Shown here: in pieces, positions 43,957-52,756 of the stretch | Numbering within the stretch: position 1 is the stretch's first letter | Layout of the letters: the number at the start of each line of letters is the position of its first letter | Assembly: GCF_018130955.1 (NCBI RefSeq) | Contig: NZ_JAFCJM010000041.1 | Location: forward strand, 1-59,367 | Length of the DNA: 59,367 bases | DNA from: Bradyrhizobium liaoningense | GTDB taxonomy: Bacteria > Pseudomonadota > Alphaproteobacteria > Rhizobiales > Xanthobacteraceae | Direction: 5' to 3' | The notes under the pieces: generated by a model | Told to the model about the DNA's origin: nothing | Database searches by the model: none | Seen by the model: only the letters and a program-made list of their open reading frames with translations | Made by a program: the position numbers and the translations under genes

Positions 43957-46461
43957 TCACACCCGCTCGATGCGCACGGCGCATTTCTTGAAGTCGGTTT
44001 GCAGCGAAATCGGATCGGTGGCGTCCAGCGTCACCTTGTTGATCAGCTTGGACTCGTCGAACCACGGCACGAAGACGAGACCCTTCGGCGGCCGGTCGCG
44101 GCCGCGGGTCTCGACGCGGGCGCGGATGAAGCCGCGGCGCGAGACCACCTTCACCTCGTCGCCGCGACGGAGCTTCGCATCCTGCGCGTCGTCCGGGTGC
44201 ATGAAGCAGACGGCTTCGGGGAACGCCTTGTAGAGCTCGGGCACGCGGCGTGTCATGGTGCCGGAATGCCAGTGCTCCAGCACGCGGCCGGTGGAGAGCC
44301 AGAACGGATAGTCCTTGTCGGGCGATTCCGCCGCCGGCTCGAACGGCAGCGCGAAGATGCGCGCCTTGCCGTCGGGGAAGCCGTAGAACTGCACGTCGGT
44401 GCCCTGCTTCACATAGGGATCGCTGCCTTCGCGGAAGCGCCACTTGGTCTCCTGGCCGTTCACGACCGGCCAGCGCAGGCCGCGCTCGCGGTGATAGACG
44501 TCGAACGGCGCGAGGTCGTGGCCATGGCCGCGCCCGAACTGGGCGTACTCCTCGAAGATGCCCTTCTGCACATAGAAGCCAAAGGCCTTCGATTCCTCGT
44601 TGGCGTAGCCGGCTTCGATCTCCGAGGTCGGAAACTTGTCGATCTGGCCGTTCTTGTAGAGCACGTCGAACAGCGTCTTGCCGCGAACCTCCGGCTTCTT
44701 GGCGATCAGCTCCTCGGGCCAGACCTCCTCTATCTTGAAGCGCTTTGAGAACTCCATGAGCTGCCAGAGGTCGGACTTGGCTTCGCCCGGCGCGGTGACG
44801 AGCTGATGCCAGAACTGCGTGCGCCGTTCGGCATTGCCATAGGCGCCTTCCTTCTCCACCCACATCGCCGTCGGCAGGATCAGGTCGGCGGCAAGCGCGG
44901 TGACGGTCGGATACGCGTCCGACACCACGATGAAATTGTCGGGGTTGCGGAAGCCCGGATAGGTCTCCTCGTTGGCGTTGGGACCGGCCTGGAGGTTGTT
45001 GTTGACCTGCACCCAATAGGCGTTGATCAGGCCGTCCTTCAGCATCCGGCTTTGCAGCACGGCGTGTGCGCCGTTCTTGTCGGGAATGGTGCCTTCGGGC
45101 AGCAGCCAGATGTGCTCGGTCTTGGTGCGATGCTCCTTGTTGGTGACGACCATGTCGGCGGGGAGGCGATGCGAGAAGGTGCCGACCTCGCGCGCGGTGC
45201 CGCAGGCCGAGGGCTGGCCGGTGAGCGAGAAGGGGCTGTTACCGGGCGAGGAGATCTTTCCGGTCAACAGATGGATGTTGTAGACGAGGTTGTTGCACCA
45301 GACGCCGCGGGTGTGCTGGTTGAAGCCCATGGTCCAGAAGCTGACGACCTTGGTCTTGGGATCGGCATAGAGCTCGGCGAGCGCTTCGAGGCGGTTGAGC
45401 GGCACGCCGGACATCTGCGCGGCCTTCTCCAGCGTGTACTCGGACACGAACTTTGCGAACTCGTCGTAGGTCATGTCGGTGGAGTCGTTGGCTTTCGCTG
45501 CACCCGTCGCCTTCTTCTGCAAGGGATGCTCGGGCCGCAAGCCGTAGCCGATATCGGTCTGGCCGCGCTTGAAAACGGTATGCGCGGCGACAAAGTCCTT
45601 GTTGACCCGGCCGGTCTTGATGATGTGGTTGGCGATGGCGTTGAGGATGTAGAGGTCGGTCTGCGGCACGAACACCATGCCGATATCGGCGAGGTCGAAC
45701 GAGCGGTGCTCGAAGGTCGAGAGCACGGCGACCCGCACATGCGGTGCGGACAGGCGGCGGTCGGTGAGGCGGGTCCACAAAATGGGGTGCATCTCCGCCA
45801 TGTTGGAGCCCCACAGCACGAAGGCGTCGGTGGCCTCGATGTCGTCATAGCAACCGGCGGGCTCGTCGATGCCGAAGGTGCGCATCATGCCGGCAACGGC
45901 CGAGGCCATGCAGTGGCGCGCGTTGGGATCGATATTGTTGGTGCGGAAGCCGGCCTTGAACAGCTTTGAGGCGGCATAGCCTTCCCAGATCGTCCACTGA
46001 CCGGAGCCGAACATGGCTACGCCGTTCGGCCCGCGCTTCTTGATGGCGTCCTTCCACTTCTCGGCCATGATGTCGAAGGCTTCGTCCCAGGACACCGGCG
46101 TGAACTCGCCGTTCTTGTCGTATTTGCCACCCGTCTTGCGCAGCATCGGCTGCGTCAGCCGGTCGTGGCCGTACATGATCTTGGAGAGGAAGTAGCCCTT
46201 GACGCAGTTGAGGCCGCGATTGACCTCGGCCTTGATGTCGCCGTGGGTGGCGACCACGCGGTTGTCCTTGGTGGCGACCATGACGGAGCAGCCGGTGCCG
46301 CAGAAGCGGCAGGCGGCCTTGTCCCATTTCAGCTCGCTCGCGTCGCGCTCGGCGGCGAGATTGGCGGCCAGGGCCGGGACCGGCATGCCGGCGGCAGCGG
46401 CCGCAATCGCGGCGGCCTCCAGCTTCAACATCTGGCGGCGGTCGATTTTCGGTGAGGTCAT
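43957..46461 (-). CDS. napA: Periplasmic nitrate reductase catalytic subunit NapA
   Basis: 834 aa molybdoenzyme that reduces nitrate to nitrite in the periplasm. Twin-arginine signal DRRQMLK (residues 7-13) with cleavage near VPALA-A. The [4Fe-4S] cluster ligands are C51, C54, C58 and C86 (CRFCGTGC, then NCVKG). The molybdenum ligand is Cys184 in NARHCMASAV. Two bis-MGD-binding regions fit the family. MTSPKIDRR is preceded by GAGAATTG. NapD, encoded just upstream, acts as its chaperone. Confidence 0.98.
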   Translation of the reverse strand: MTSPKIDRRQMLKLEAAAIAAAAAGMPVPALAANLAAERDASELKWDKAACRFCGTGCSVMVATKDNRVVATHGDIKAEVNRGLNCVKGYFLSKIMYGHDRLTQPMLRKTGGKYDKNGEFTPVSWDEAFDIMAEKWKDAIKKRGPNGVAMFGSGQWTIWEGYAASKLFKAGFRTNNIDPNARHCMASAVAGMMRTFGIDEPAGCYDDIEATDAFVLWGSNMAEMHPILWTRLTDRRLSAPHVRVAVLSTFEHRSFDLADIGMVFVPQTDLYILNAIANHIIKTGRVNKDFVAAHTVFKRGQTDIGYGLRPEHPLQKKATGAAKANDSTDMTYDEFAKFVSEYTLEKAAQMSGVPLNRLEALAELYADPKTKVVSFWTMGFNQHTRGVWCNNLVYNIHLLTGKISSPGNSPFSLTGQPSACGTAREVGTFSHRLPADMVVTNKEHRTKTEHIWLLPEGTIPDKNGAHAVLQSRMLKDGLINAYWVQVNNNLQAGPNANEETYPGFRNPDNFIVVSDAYPTVTALAADLILPTAMWVEKEGAYGNAERRTQFWHQLVTAPGEAKSDLWQLMEFSKRFKIEEVWPEELIAKKPEVRGKTLFDVLYKNGQIDKFPTSEIEAGYANEESKAFGFYVQKGIFEEYAQFGRGHGHDLAPFDVYHRERGLRWPVVNGQETKWRFREGSDPYVKQGTDVQFYGFPDGKARIFALPFEPAAESPDKDYPFWLSTGRVLEHWHSGTMTRRVPELYKAFPEAVCFMHPDDAQDAKLRRGDEVKVVSRRGFIRARVETRGRDRPPKGLVFVPWFDESKLINKVTLDATDPISLQTDFKKCAVRIERV

Positions 46462-46479
46462 GTCAATTCTCCCGGCGCC

Positions 46480-46791
46480 TTAGGCTTCGATGGCGTGAAA
46501 GACCAGCGCGGCCGAATAGACGTGCTGTAAGGACTGGATGGTGTTGAGCGTGGTGCCGAGGCTGCCGGCGTCCGGCGCATCGACCACGACCACTAGCTTG
46601 CCTCTGACGTCGCGGCCGTAGATCTCGCAGCCGGCGAGGGCGGTGATGTCGGCTTCGACGTCCACCAGGCGGTCGGGGCGTGCCTGCACCAGAATGCTGG
46701 CGATCTCGCCTCCGGGCGGAGGCACGATGCGGTCGGCGCTAAGCACCCGTCCGGTGATCAGTGCGCGGCGGTTGAGTTTGGCTTGGGCCAT
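46480..46791 (-). CDS. napD: NapA chaperone NapD
   Basis: 103-aa cytosolic protein with the NapD ferredoxin-like fold: RALITGRVLSADRI, GGEIASILVQARPDRLVDVEADI and CEIYGRDVRGKLVVVVDA. The C-terminal helix is GTTLNTIQSLQHVYSAALVF. It binds the twin-arginine peptide of NapA and prevents premature export. ATG 46791 (the start at 46854 is rejected). It begins 25 bases after napE and ends 18 bases before napA. Confidence 0.95.
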   Translation of the reverse strand: MAQAKLNRRALITGRVLSADRIVPPPGGEIASILVQARPDRLVDVEADITALAGCEIYGRDVRGKLVVVVDAPDAGSLGTTLNTIQSLQHVYSAALVFHAIEA

Positions 46792-46816
46792 ATGCCTGCC
46801 TTTCTCCGTTTGGACT

Positions 46817-47005
46817 TCAATGCGGGGTCGGAGGCGGGCCGGGTGGGCCAGCAAACATCTGGTAGATCCACACGGCGAGCCCGTAGCTGCCGACGGTCCC
46901 GACCGCGAGGGCGGGCATCACGACCGCCGTCAGGAACAGGAACGCAAAGATCTCCATGCGCCGTCGGCGCAAACGCCCAGTCGTGTCGTCGCCAGGGGCC
47001 GACAT
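46817..47005 (-). CDS. napE: Small nap membrane protein NapE
   Basis: 62-aa membrane protein, first gene of the operon. A basic N-terminus (RLRRRRMEIFAFLFL) precedes one transmembrane helix (about 20-45). A Gly-rich helix end, GSYGLAVWIYQMFAGPPGPP, is the NapE signature. Its exact role is not known. ATG 47005 is chosen; a start at 47044 is possible but lacks the family pattern. Confidence 0.92.
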   Translation of the reverse strand: MSAPGDDTTGRLRRRRMEIFAFLFLTAVVMPALAVGTVGSYGLAVWIYQMFAGPPGPPPTPH

Positions 47006-47097
47006 GTTCGGTCTCTCTGAATCTATTTGGAATCTGGACGGCATCCGGGCCGTTACCTTGCAGATTGTCTACGTAAAGGAACCGGGTCGTTGGTAGT

Positions 47098-47111
47098 TTG
47101 ATATGGATCAA
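47098..47111. promoter_or_regulatory. FixK/FNR box upstream of napEDABC
   Basis: TTGATATGGATCAA is a perfect TTGAT-N4-ATCAA palindrome, centred about 100 bases before napE. Anaerobic FixK-type activation of napEDABC is established in Bradyrhizobium. The box also sits about 183 bases before the divergent LLM oxidoreductase gene, so it could in principle serve both. Confidence 0.9.
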
Positions 47112-47287
47112 CCCGCACTGCATTGCACACTTTGTCGCAGCGGTACGGATAATAAACCCAAGGTTGTCCTGAGTAAATTCCGCTTGTCCCACCTCGCGGA
47201 ATTGTGCCGCGATGGACAGCGCCGGCTCGTTCATTAAGATGCAAATAACAAGAATAATCGTCGGCAAAAACTTGGGAGAGGCGCGTC

Positions 47288-48493
47288 ATGAAGTTCGGCA
47301 TCTTCTATGAGCTCCAACTGCCCCGTCCCTGGATCGCCGGCGACGAGCTCAGGCTCTACCAGAACGCGCTCTGGCAAATGGAACTCGCCGATCGGCTCGG
47401 CTACGACCATGCCTGGGTGGTCGAGCATCACTTCCTGGAGGAATATTCGCATTCGCCCTCGCCGGAATCCTTCCTCGCGGCCGCGAGCCAGCGCACGCAA
47501 AAAATCCGGCTCGGCCACGGCATCCTCCAGCTCACGACCAATCATCCCGCGCGCGTTGCCGAGCGCGTCGCGGTGCTCGATCTCCTGTCCAACGGCCGCT
47601 GTGAATTCGGTATGGGTGAGAGCGCCTCGATCACCGAGCTCACGCCCTTCGGCCGCGACATGGAGACCAAGAAGGAGGTTTTTGAGGAAGCCGTGCGCGC
47701 GATCTTCCCGATGTTTGGGGATGGTGGCAGCGAGCATCACGGCAAATATTTCGACATCCCCCTGCGCAACGTCGTGCCGAAGCCGGTGCAAAAACCGCAT
47801 CCGCCGCTGTGGATGGCCTGCTCGCAACTGCCGACCATCGAGCGCGCCGGCCGCCACGGCTTTGGCGCGCTCGGCTTCCAGTTTGTGAGTGCCGATGCCG
47901 CGCATGCCTGGGTGCACGCCTATTACAACGCCATGACCAAGCGACTGCACAAGCTCGCGGACTACGAGATCAACCCCAACATGGCGCTGGTCTCGTTCTT
48001 CATGTGCGCCAGGACCGACGAGGAGGCCCGCGCGCGCGCCGACGGCGCCACCTTCTTCCAGTTTGCGCTGCGCTTCTACGGCGCCTCGCAGAACCGCCAG
48101 CGCCCTGCGCCCGGCACCGTCAACATGTGGGACGAGTACAACAAGTGGAAGCGCGACAATCCGGAAGCGCAGGAGGCGGCGCTGCGCGGCGGCCTGATCG
48201 GCTCGCCCGAGACGATCCGCAAGAAGTTGAGGCGATTCCAGAGCTCCCATATCGACCAGGTGATCCTGCTCAACCAGGCCGGCAAGAATAGCCACGAGCA
48301 CATTTGCGAATCGCTCGAGCTGTTCGGCCACGAGGTGATGCCGGAGTTCCAGAACGATCCCGCGCAGGAGGCCTGGAAGCAGGGCGTCATGAGCGGCGCC
48401 ATCAAGCTCGAGGAAATCGACACCGAGGCCTTCACCGACCGCTACGGCAAGCTCGCGATCAACGTCGCGCCGGCGAAGGCGGCGGCGGGGTAG
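47288..48493 (+). CDS. LLM-class flavin-dependent oxidoreductase (luciferase-like)
   Basis: 401 aa TIM-barrel protein of the bacterial-luciferase type using FMN/F420-like flavin. MKFGIFYELQLPRPW starts the barrel. HAWVVEHHFLEEYSHSPSPESFL, RLGHGILQLTTNHPARVAERVAVLDLLS and ECRNGCEFGMGES-like segments (NGRCEFGMGESAS) follow the family. GSPETIRKKLRRF and HIDQVILLNQAGKNSHE are late elements. A GGGAG site precedes the ATG. Substrate unknown; homologues act on alkane, sulfonate or aromatic compounds. Divergent from nap. Confidence 0.88.
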   Translation: MKFGIFYELQLPRPWIAGDELRLYQNALWQMELADRLGYDHAWVVEHHFLEEYSHSPSPESFLAAASQRTQKIRLGHGILQLTTNHPARVAERVAVLDLLSNGRCEFGMGESASITELTPFGRDMETKKEVFEEAVRAIFPMFGDGGSEHHGKYFDIPLRNVVPKPVQKPHPPLWMACSQLPTIERAGRHGFGALGFQFVSADAAHAWVHAYYNAMTKRLHKLADYEINPNMALVSFFMCARTDEEARARADGATFFQFALRFYGASQNRQRPAPGTVNMWDEYNKWKRDNPEAQEAALRGGLIGSPETIRKKLRRFQSSHIDQVILLNQAGKNSHEHICESLELFGHEVMPEFQNDPAQEAWKQGVMSGAIKLEEIDTEAFTDRYGKLAINVAPAKAAAG

Positions 48494-48848
48494 AACTCGT
48501 AGCGGCGCTAGGCCCCGGCTCAGCAGTGCACCGCACTGGACGATGCTTCGCATCGCCAGGGAAGAAGCGCTGTGCTGCGTCCGGGCCACGAGACTGCTGA
48601 TTGATCGCAAACTCTCGTGTCCCGGACGCGCTGCAGCGTGCAACGCCGCTGCGCGGAGCCGGGACTCACGAGGCCGCGGGCCGTACACTTCCGACACGTC
48701 GCCGCTGCTGCCGAGCGGACTGAAGGATCGGTTGCGAGCCTCTCCCGGGAGCAAAGCAGACTGGCCTTCTCCCGGACCGCACCGAAATCCATGCTAATTT
48801 TCGATTCACCTCCTTCAAACCGTCAGGTCATACCGGTAAGCTCGCGAT
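48494..48848. other. Gene-free spacer with strong hairpin
   Basis: 355 bases without a supported gene. It includes a 16-bp stem at 48578-48628 (CGTCCGGG(C)CACGAGA facing TCTCGTG(T)CCCGGACG) inside a larger Bradyrhizobium-type repeat extending roughly 48500-48690. A further segment ACTTCCGACACGTCGCCGCT (48686) resembles 51045. These look like decayed mobile or repeat DNA. Confidence 0.65.
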
Positions 48849-49835
48849 ATGAGGCGGCGCGATTTCATAATTCTTCTCGGCGGATTGGCGGCCATCTTGC
48901 CAGATGCGACGCGCGCGCAGCCAAAGCAGAAGATTTATCGCATCGGCTATCTAAGTGCTCCCTCGCGCGAATCCGTGCGGCGCATCCTTGATGCTTTTTT
49001 GCAAAAATTGAGGGAGCTCGGGTGGATCGAAGGTACCAATATCAGCATTGAATATCGATGGGCCGATGGAGACATTGCGCGGCTGCCGCAACTTGCAGTC
49101 GAGTTGGTTCAGAGCAATGTTGATCTTATCGTCGCGCCGGCCGTATCGGCGGCGGTTGCGGCAAAGAATGCAACCAGCCGCATCCCGATCGTCATGGTTT
49201 TCACCCCCGAGCCTGTTGAGCTGGGGCTCGTTTCCAGCCTCAGTCGGCCGGGTGGCAATGTCACTGGTACCACCTTCACCGCAGCTGCGGGGTTCGTCGG
49301 GAAGCTCCTTGAAATTCTAAAGCAGACTGTCCCCGATATCGGCAAAGTAGGTGTCCTCGGCAACTCGGCGGATCCTGCCTTCAACTCTCAAATGGGAGAA
49401 CTGGATGCGGCCGCGGCGTCTCTGGGGATTCAGATCCAACACTTTAACGTGTCAGGTCCAGAGCAGCTTGATGCGATATTTTCCGCACTTGTCCCGCGGC
49501 AGATAGATGGTCTCGTGCTTATTACGACCTCGACGTTTGCACCGTACCGGAACAAGGTCGCAGAACTCGCAATAAGAGGGCGGCTACCCATGATCGCCAG
49601 CTATCGGGATTTCTCTGAGGCCGGCACACTGTTGAGTTACGGGGTGAATATGAGCGAATTCGTTGGTCGTTCCGCGGTGTATGTAGATAAAATTCTCAGA
49701 GGTGCGCAGCCCGCCGATCTCGCCGTCGAGCAACCGATAAAATACGAGCTGGTCATCAACCTCAAGACAGCAAAGGCGCTCGGAATCACCATCTCGCCGC
49801 TGGCGCTCGCGCGCGCCGACGAGGTGATTGAATAG
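48849..49835 (+). CDS. Orphan ABC_sub_bind-type periplasmic binding protein
   Basis: 328 aa. Tat-like signal MRRRDFIILLGGLAA, cleaved near TRAQ. The fold is PF04392-like: IYRIGYLSAPSRESVRRILDAFLQKL, LGWIEGTNISIEYRWADGD and ARLPQLAVELVQSNVDLIVAPA. GGNVTGTTFTAAAGFVGK and YELVINLKTAKALGI are typical. Very expanded in Bradyrhizobium. The coding sequence is visibly less GC-rich than neighbours, and no permease or ATPase gene is adjacent. The same fold forms the sensor domains of HK1 and HK2. Confidence 0.85.
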   Translation: MRRRDFIILLGGLAAILPDATRAQPKQKIYRIGYLSAPSRESVRRILDAFLQKLRELGWIEGTNISIEYRWADGDIARLPQLAVELVQSNVDLIVAPAVSAAVAAKNATSRIPIVMVFTPEPVELGLVSSLSRPGGNVTGTTFTAAAGFVGKLLEILKQTVPDIGKVGVLGNSADPAFNSQMGELDAAAASLGIQIQHFNVSGPEQLDAIFSALVPRQIDGLVLITTSTFAPYRNKVAELAIRGRLPMIASYRDFSEAGTLLSYGVNMSEFVGRSAVYVDKILRGAQPADLAVEQPIKYELVINLKTAKALGITISPLALARADEVIE

Positions 49836-50001
49836 CGAGGCTATGTCCCCAAAACATGAAGTCCGGTGAATTTTATTCTCAGCAAGATGTCATTCAATCA
49901 CTTCGTCCGCGCTGCTGAGGACGGAAGTTGGGAGCGTCAGGCTTCACAGCCGATGCCGTGCATCCTGGACCTCCTGTCATCGTGACAAGCGCAGGTCAGG
50001 A

Positions 50002-50673
50002 TCACAAGACGCATCCGCTGCGGGCCGATTGGGCATAGGCCAGCAGCCGGGGGTCAGCCTTGGAATGCGCCTCGCAAAAGCGGTCTATGATTTGGATGAC
50101 TTTCTCGCTGTAGCCTCGCTGCCAGTGTCCCAGCCCGTGCAAGGCGCTCTCCTGGCAGGCAAGCGAGTTGAGGTGAAGGATGCGCTCCATGGTACGCAGC
50201 GCGCAATCGTGGAGAGTTGGAAGGTCCGGGTCGCCGGAAAGCGCCAGGCTCGGAAACACATCCCACCACATGTAGCAAACACAGTTCAGCGTTCCGGCAT
50301 CGGCTTCGCTGAGGTGAGACAGACTGGAAGCGCAACGAGGCTCAAACAATTTCGCAAATAGAGTAGCAACGGAGGTAACGCAGCGGATCCGGTCCTTGAC
50401 CGGCACATCAGTTGAACAAAGCCATCTGTTGTCGCCGCTAGCGCTCGTGTTGACGAGGTAGGTCAAGCCCTGTGCAATTTGGCTGACAGCAAATCCCTGT
50501 AACGCTGGCTCCGGGTCTTCAAACAGTCGCGTGAGATGAGATACGGCTTCCATCGGCGGCGGATCCCACCAATCATGGTCCGGATCGAAGTACCAAGGGG
50601 CCTGCTGAAAGCGAACTTCGCGTCCAAATGAGTGCTCGAGCCAACGATCAAAAGCGAGGCTTTGCAAGCGCAT
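50002..50673 (-). CDS. Hypothetical protein, possibly helical-repeat
   Basis: 223 aa from ATG 50673. Trp-rich N-terminus (WYFDPDHDWWDPPPMEAVSHLTRLF) followed by several short helices (AVSQIAQGLTYLVN, LHDCALRTMERILHLN, SALHGLGHWQRGYSEKVIQIID). This hints at a HEAT-like solenoid, and the protein ends near SGCVL. No family recognised. Atypical base use, like its neighbour at 48849. A TTG at 50697 is an alternative start. Confidence 0.6.
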   Translation of the reverse strand: MRLQSLAFDRWLEHSFGREVRFQQAPWYFDPDHDWWDPPPMEAVSHLTRLFEDPEPALQGFAVSQIAQGLTYLVNTSASGDNRWLCSTDVPVKDRIRCVTSVATLFAKLFEPRCASSLSHLSEADAGTLNCVCYMWWDVFPSLALSGDPDLPTLHDCALRTMERILHLNSLACQESALHGLGHWQRGYSEKVIQIIDRFCEAHSKADPRLLAYAQSARSGCVL

Positions 50674-50758
50674 CACACAGGCCCGAGCCGACGACAACCG
50701 CGGTCATGATGAGGCCCGTCGCCATGAACGTCCGCCGGGCGATCTCGTCCATATCGGC

Positions 50759-50974
50759 CTAGTAAATGCATTGCCGGACCCAGTAGCCACCGCTCACCCG
50801 TATCCATTGGCATGGGCTGGGGGGAGGCTCTTTGATGATCGGCCATCCGTGAATGTCGATATTTGTCGGCGCGGTTATGCCGCGCCAATAGACCGCATTC
50901 GCTCCAGAGGAATGGAAAAGCAGAGTTCCCGCAAGGCAGGTAGCGGCCACGCAAATCAACAGGAAGCGGCTCAT
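50759..50974 (-). CDS. Small exported protein, unknown
   Basis: 71 aa from ATG 50974. Signal peptide MSRFLLICVAATCLAGTL to about residue 27. The mature part YWRGITAPTNIDIHGWPIIKEPPP is followed by CQWIRVSGGYWVRQCIY with two Cys that may pair. GGGA lies a few bases before the ATG. No homologous family recognised. Confidence 0.5.
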   Translation of the reverse strand: MSRFLLICVAATCLAGTLLFHSSGANAVYWRGITAPTNIDIHGWPIIKEPPPSPCQWIRVSGGYWVRQCIY

Positions 50975-51105
50975 TCGTCCCACCCCGCTGCGACATCAAT
51001 GTTTGCCGATCCTATGCCAGGTACAGAGTGAAGCCAAAGCGCAGACTTCCGACGTGTTGCCGCTGCTGATATCCTCCGTCAAAAGACGTTTGGCGGAGGA
51101 GAGCG

Positions 51106-51888
51106 ATGCGACCTCATGGGACAGGATCAGGCTTGGCAGCCGGCGACATCACGCCGGCCGTGCTCGCCATCGGTCGCCCCGATTTTCCGGACGTCCTGAT
51201 CGAAACGCTGCGCAGGCAGGCCGATGTCGGCCATTGCATGGTGTTCGCCCTGACGAGCAAGGGCACGGCGAGCTGCCTGCTCGATGCCGGCAACATTCCG
51301 ATCGGGAGCGACCTCGGCGCCGCCTATGCCGGGCAGTTCCACGCGTCAGATCCTAACCGCGACGCGCTGTTCGAGGGCCAGGTGAGGACCGCGCCGATCC
51401 TGCTGCCGGCCTTCGCGCCGCGCATGTACGACGCGCGCTACCGAAAGATCTTCTTCCAGGATTCCGGCATCGTCGACAAGTTCGCCACCGCGATCTGGGT
51501 CGATGACACCTGCTTCTACGTCAATTTCTACCGCATCGCCGCGCAGGGCCGTTTTGGCCGTGCGCAGCTCGAACGCCTCAAGACCATCGCGCCGGCGATC
51601 GGCGCGAGCGTCGCGCGCCATTTCCAGACGACAGCCCCGCGTCCCGAACAAAATATCGCCGCGCTGTTTGCGACGCAGGCGCCGCTCAGCGATCTGACCG
51701 CGCGTGAGCAGGACGTCTGTCGCGGCATTCTCGCAGGGTTGAGCTCCGAGGCGATCTCGCAGGAACTCGGCATCAGCCTGCATTCCACGCTGACCTACCG
51801 CAAACGCGCTTATGAGAAGCTCGGCATCTCCGCGCAGAACGAACTGTTTGCGATCGTGCTGCGGCTTCTGACCCGCAGCCTGAACTGA
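51106..51888 (+). CDS. LuxR-type transcriptional regulator
   Basis: 260 aa. The N-terminal ~190 residues form a sensory domain without recognised motifs (CMVFALTSKGTASCLLDAGN, FYRIAAQGRFGRAQLERL). The C-terminal 65 residues are a LuxR helix-turn-helix: LTAREQDVCRGILAGLSSEA and LGISLHSTLTYRKRAYEKLGI. Not an acyl-homoserine-lactone LuxR type by the N-terminus. Good GGAGGAGA ribosome site. It precedes the DUF3302-HlyD pair, separated by 342 bases with a FixK-like box; target unknown. Confidence 0.85.
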   Translation: MRPHGTGSGLAAGDITPAVLAIGRPDFPDVLIETLRRQADVGHCMVFALTSKGTASCLLDAGNIPIGSDLGAAYAGQFHASDPNRDALFEGQVRTAPILLPAFAPRMYDARYRKIFFQDSGIVDKFATAIWVDDTCFYVNFYRIAAQGRFGRAQLERLKTIAPAIGASVARHFQTTAPRPEQNIAALFATQAPLSDLTAREQDVCRGILAGLSSEAISQELGISLHSTLTYRKRAYEKLGISAQNELFAIVLRLLTRSLN

Positions 51889-52230
51889 GGGGTGGACTCA
51901 CAAATCCGCGATGTCTGCTTTCGAGGGTAAAGCGGAAATGCGACCCCGCTCCCGGAATGTCGCCTTGCGGGCGCCGGGCCCGTGCCGATCTTCGTTTTCG
52001 CTCCGGGCGAACATCGGTGCAGTGACGGCAAGGCGAGGCTTTGATCTATGTCAATTGCATTTCGCGGAACAAGGCGAGTTTTGGGTTGGCGTTGCGATCC
52101 ACGATCGCATCGGGCAGAAGTGAGATAGCGCCCACGCCATGAAACAAACTTGACCGCCGCCACCGGACGCAAGAGGCGCGGGCGACCTTATTCGATATAG
52201 AGCGTTTAATAGCACCTTGTGCTCACGTGA
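51889..52230. other. Spacer upstream of the DUF3302-HlyD pair
   Basis: 342 bases without a supported gene. Contains the FixK/FNR-like box at 52041-52054. The left half resembles noncoding DNA common in Bradyrhizobium spacers. No gene is supported. Confidence 0.7.
52041..52054. promoter_or_regulatory. FixK/FNR-like box upstream of the DUF3302-HlyD pair
   Basis: TTGATCTATGTCAA fits TTGA-N6-TCAA and the FixK2 form TTG(A/C)-N6-(T/G)CAA. Its centre lies about 183 bases before the DUF3302 start. The distance is long, so the transcription start would be about 140 bases from the ATG. Confidence 0.6.
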
Positions 52231-52719
52231 ATGAGGGCGTTCATGGAAGATCCATTCCTGAACTACTTCGCACTTGGCTTGCTGTTTTTCGTGGTGATCG
52301 TTCTGGTGTACGGCATGATCGCGATCCACGACATTCCGGCTCGGATCGCGCACGCGCGTCACCATCCGCACGCGGACGCGATCCACGCCGCTGGCTGGAT
52401 CAGCCTCTTCCTGCTGCATGTGCTGTGGCCGTTCCTTTGGATTTGGGCAATGATGTATCAGCCGGATCGAGGCTGGGGTTTCGCTCACAAGCCGGGCGAG
52501 CCGGCCTCGCCGGAGGAGGCGGTGGCTGAGTTGCAGGAACTCAGGCATCGCATGGCAGAGATCGAGGCCAGGCTCGAGATCGGAGATCGAGCAGCTCAAT
52601 TGAGCAAAGGGAAGCCACGGGCTGCAGTCGAGTCGCCGGGACCATCGGGTTCAGTTGACGAGGCGAGCGCCCCTGCGGCGGAAGGGGCAGATTCGAAGAG
52701 CCGAGGTGCTCGGCGATAG
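52231..52719 (+). CDS. DUF3302 (YiaW-like) inner-membrane protein
   Basis: 162 aa. Two membrane helices (about 12-32, FALGLLFFVVIVLVYGMIAI, and about 55-76, GWISLFLLHVLWPFLWIWAMM). Between them is HDIPARIAHARHHPHADAIH, a His-rich cytoplasmic or periplasmic loop. The C-terminal ~80 residues are a charged tail with a coiled-coil segment. This is the DUF3302 layout of YiaW, which in E. coli is paired with the HlyD-type YiaV; the same pair occurs here (37-base gap). ATG 52243 is an alternative start. Confidence 0.82.
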   Translation: MRAFMEDPFLNYFALGLLFFVVIVLVYGMIAIHDIPARIAHARHHPHADAIHAAGWISLFLLHVLWPFLWIWAMMYQPDRGWGFAHKPGEPASPEEAVAELQELRHRMAEIEARLEIGDRAAQLSKGKPRAAVESPGPSGSVDEASAPAAEGADSKSRGARR

Positions 52720-52756
52720 CTGATGCACCTTCAAATCCCGGAGTGGGAGGTCGCGG

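Noticed and set aside
47053..47301. 82-codon minus-strand frame in the nap/LLM promoter region
   Set aside because: It overlaps the FixK box and the LLM start; no ribosome site and no recognisable pattern.
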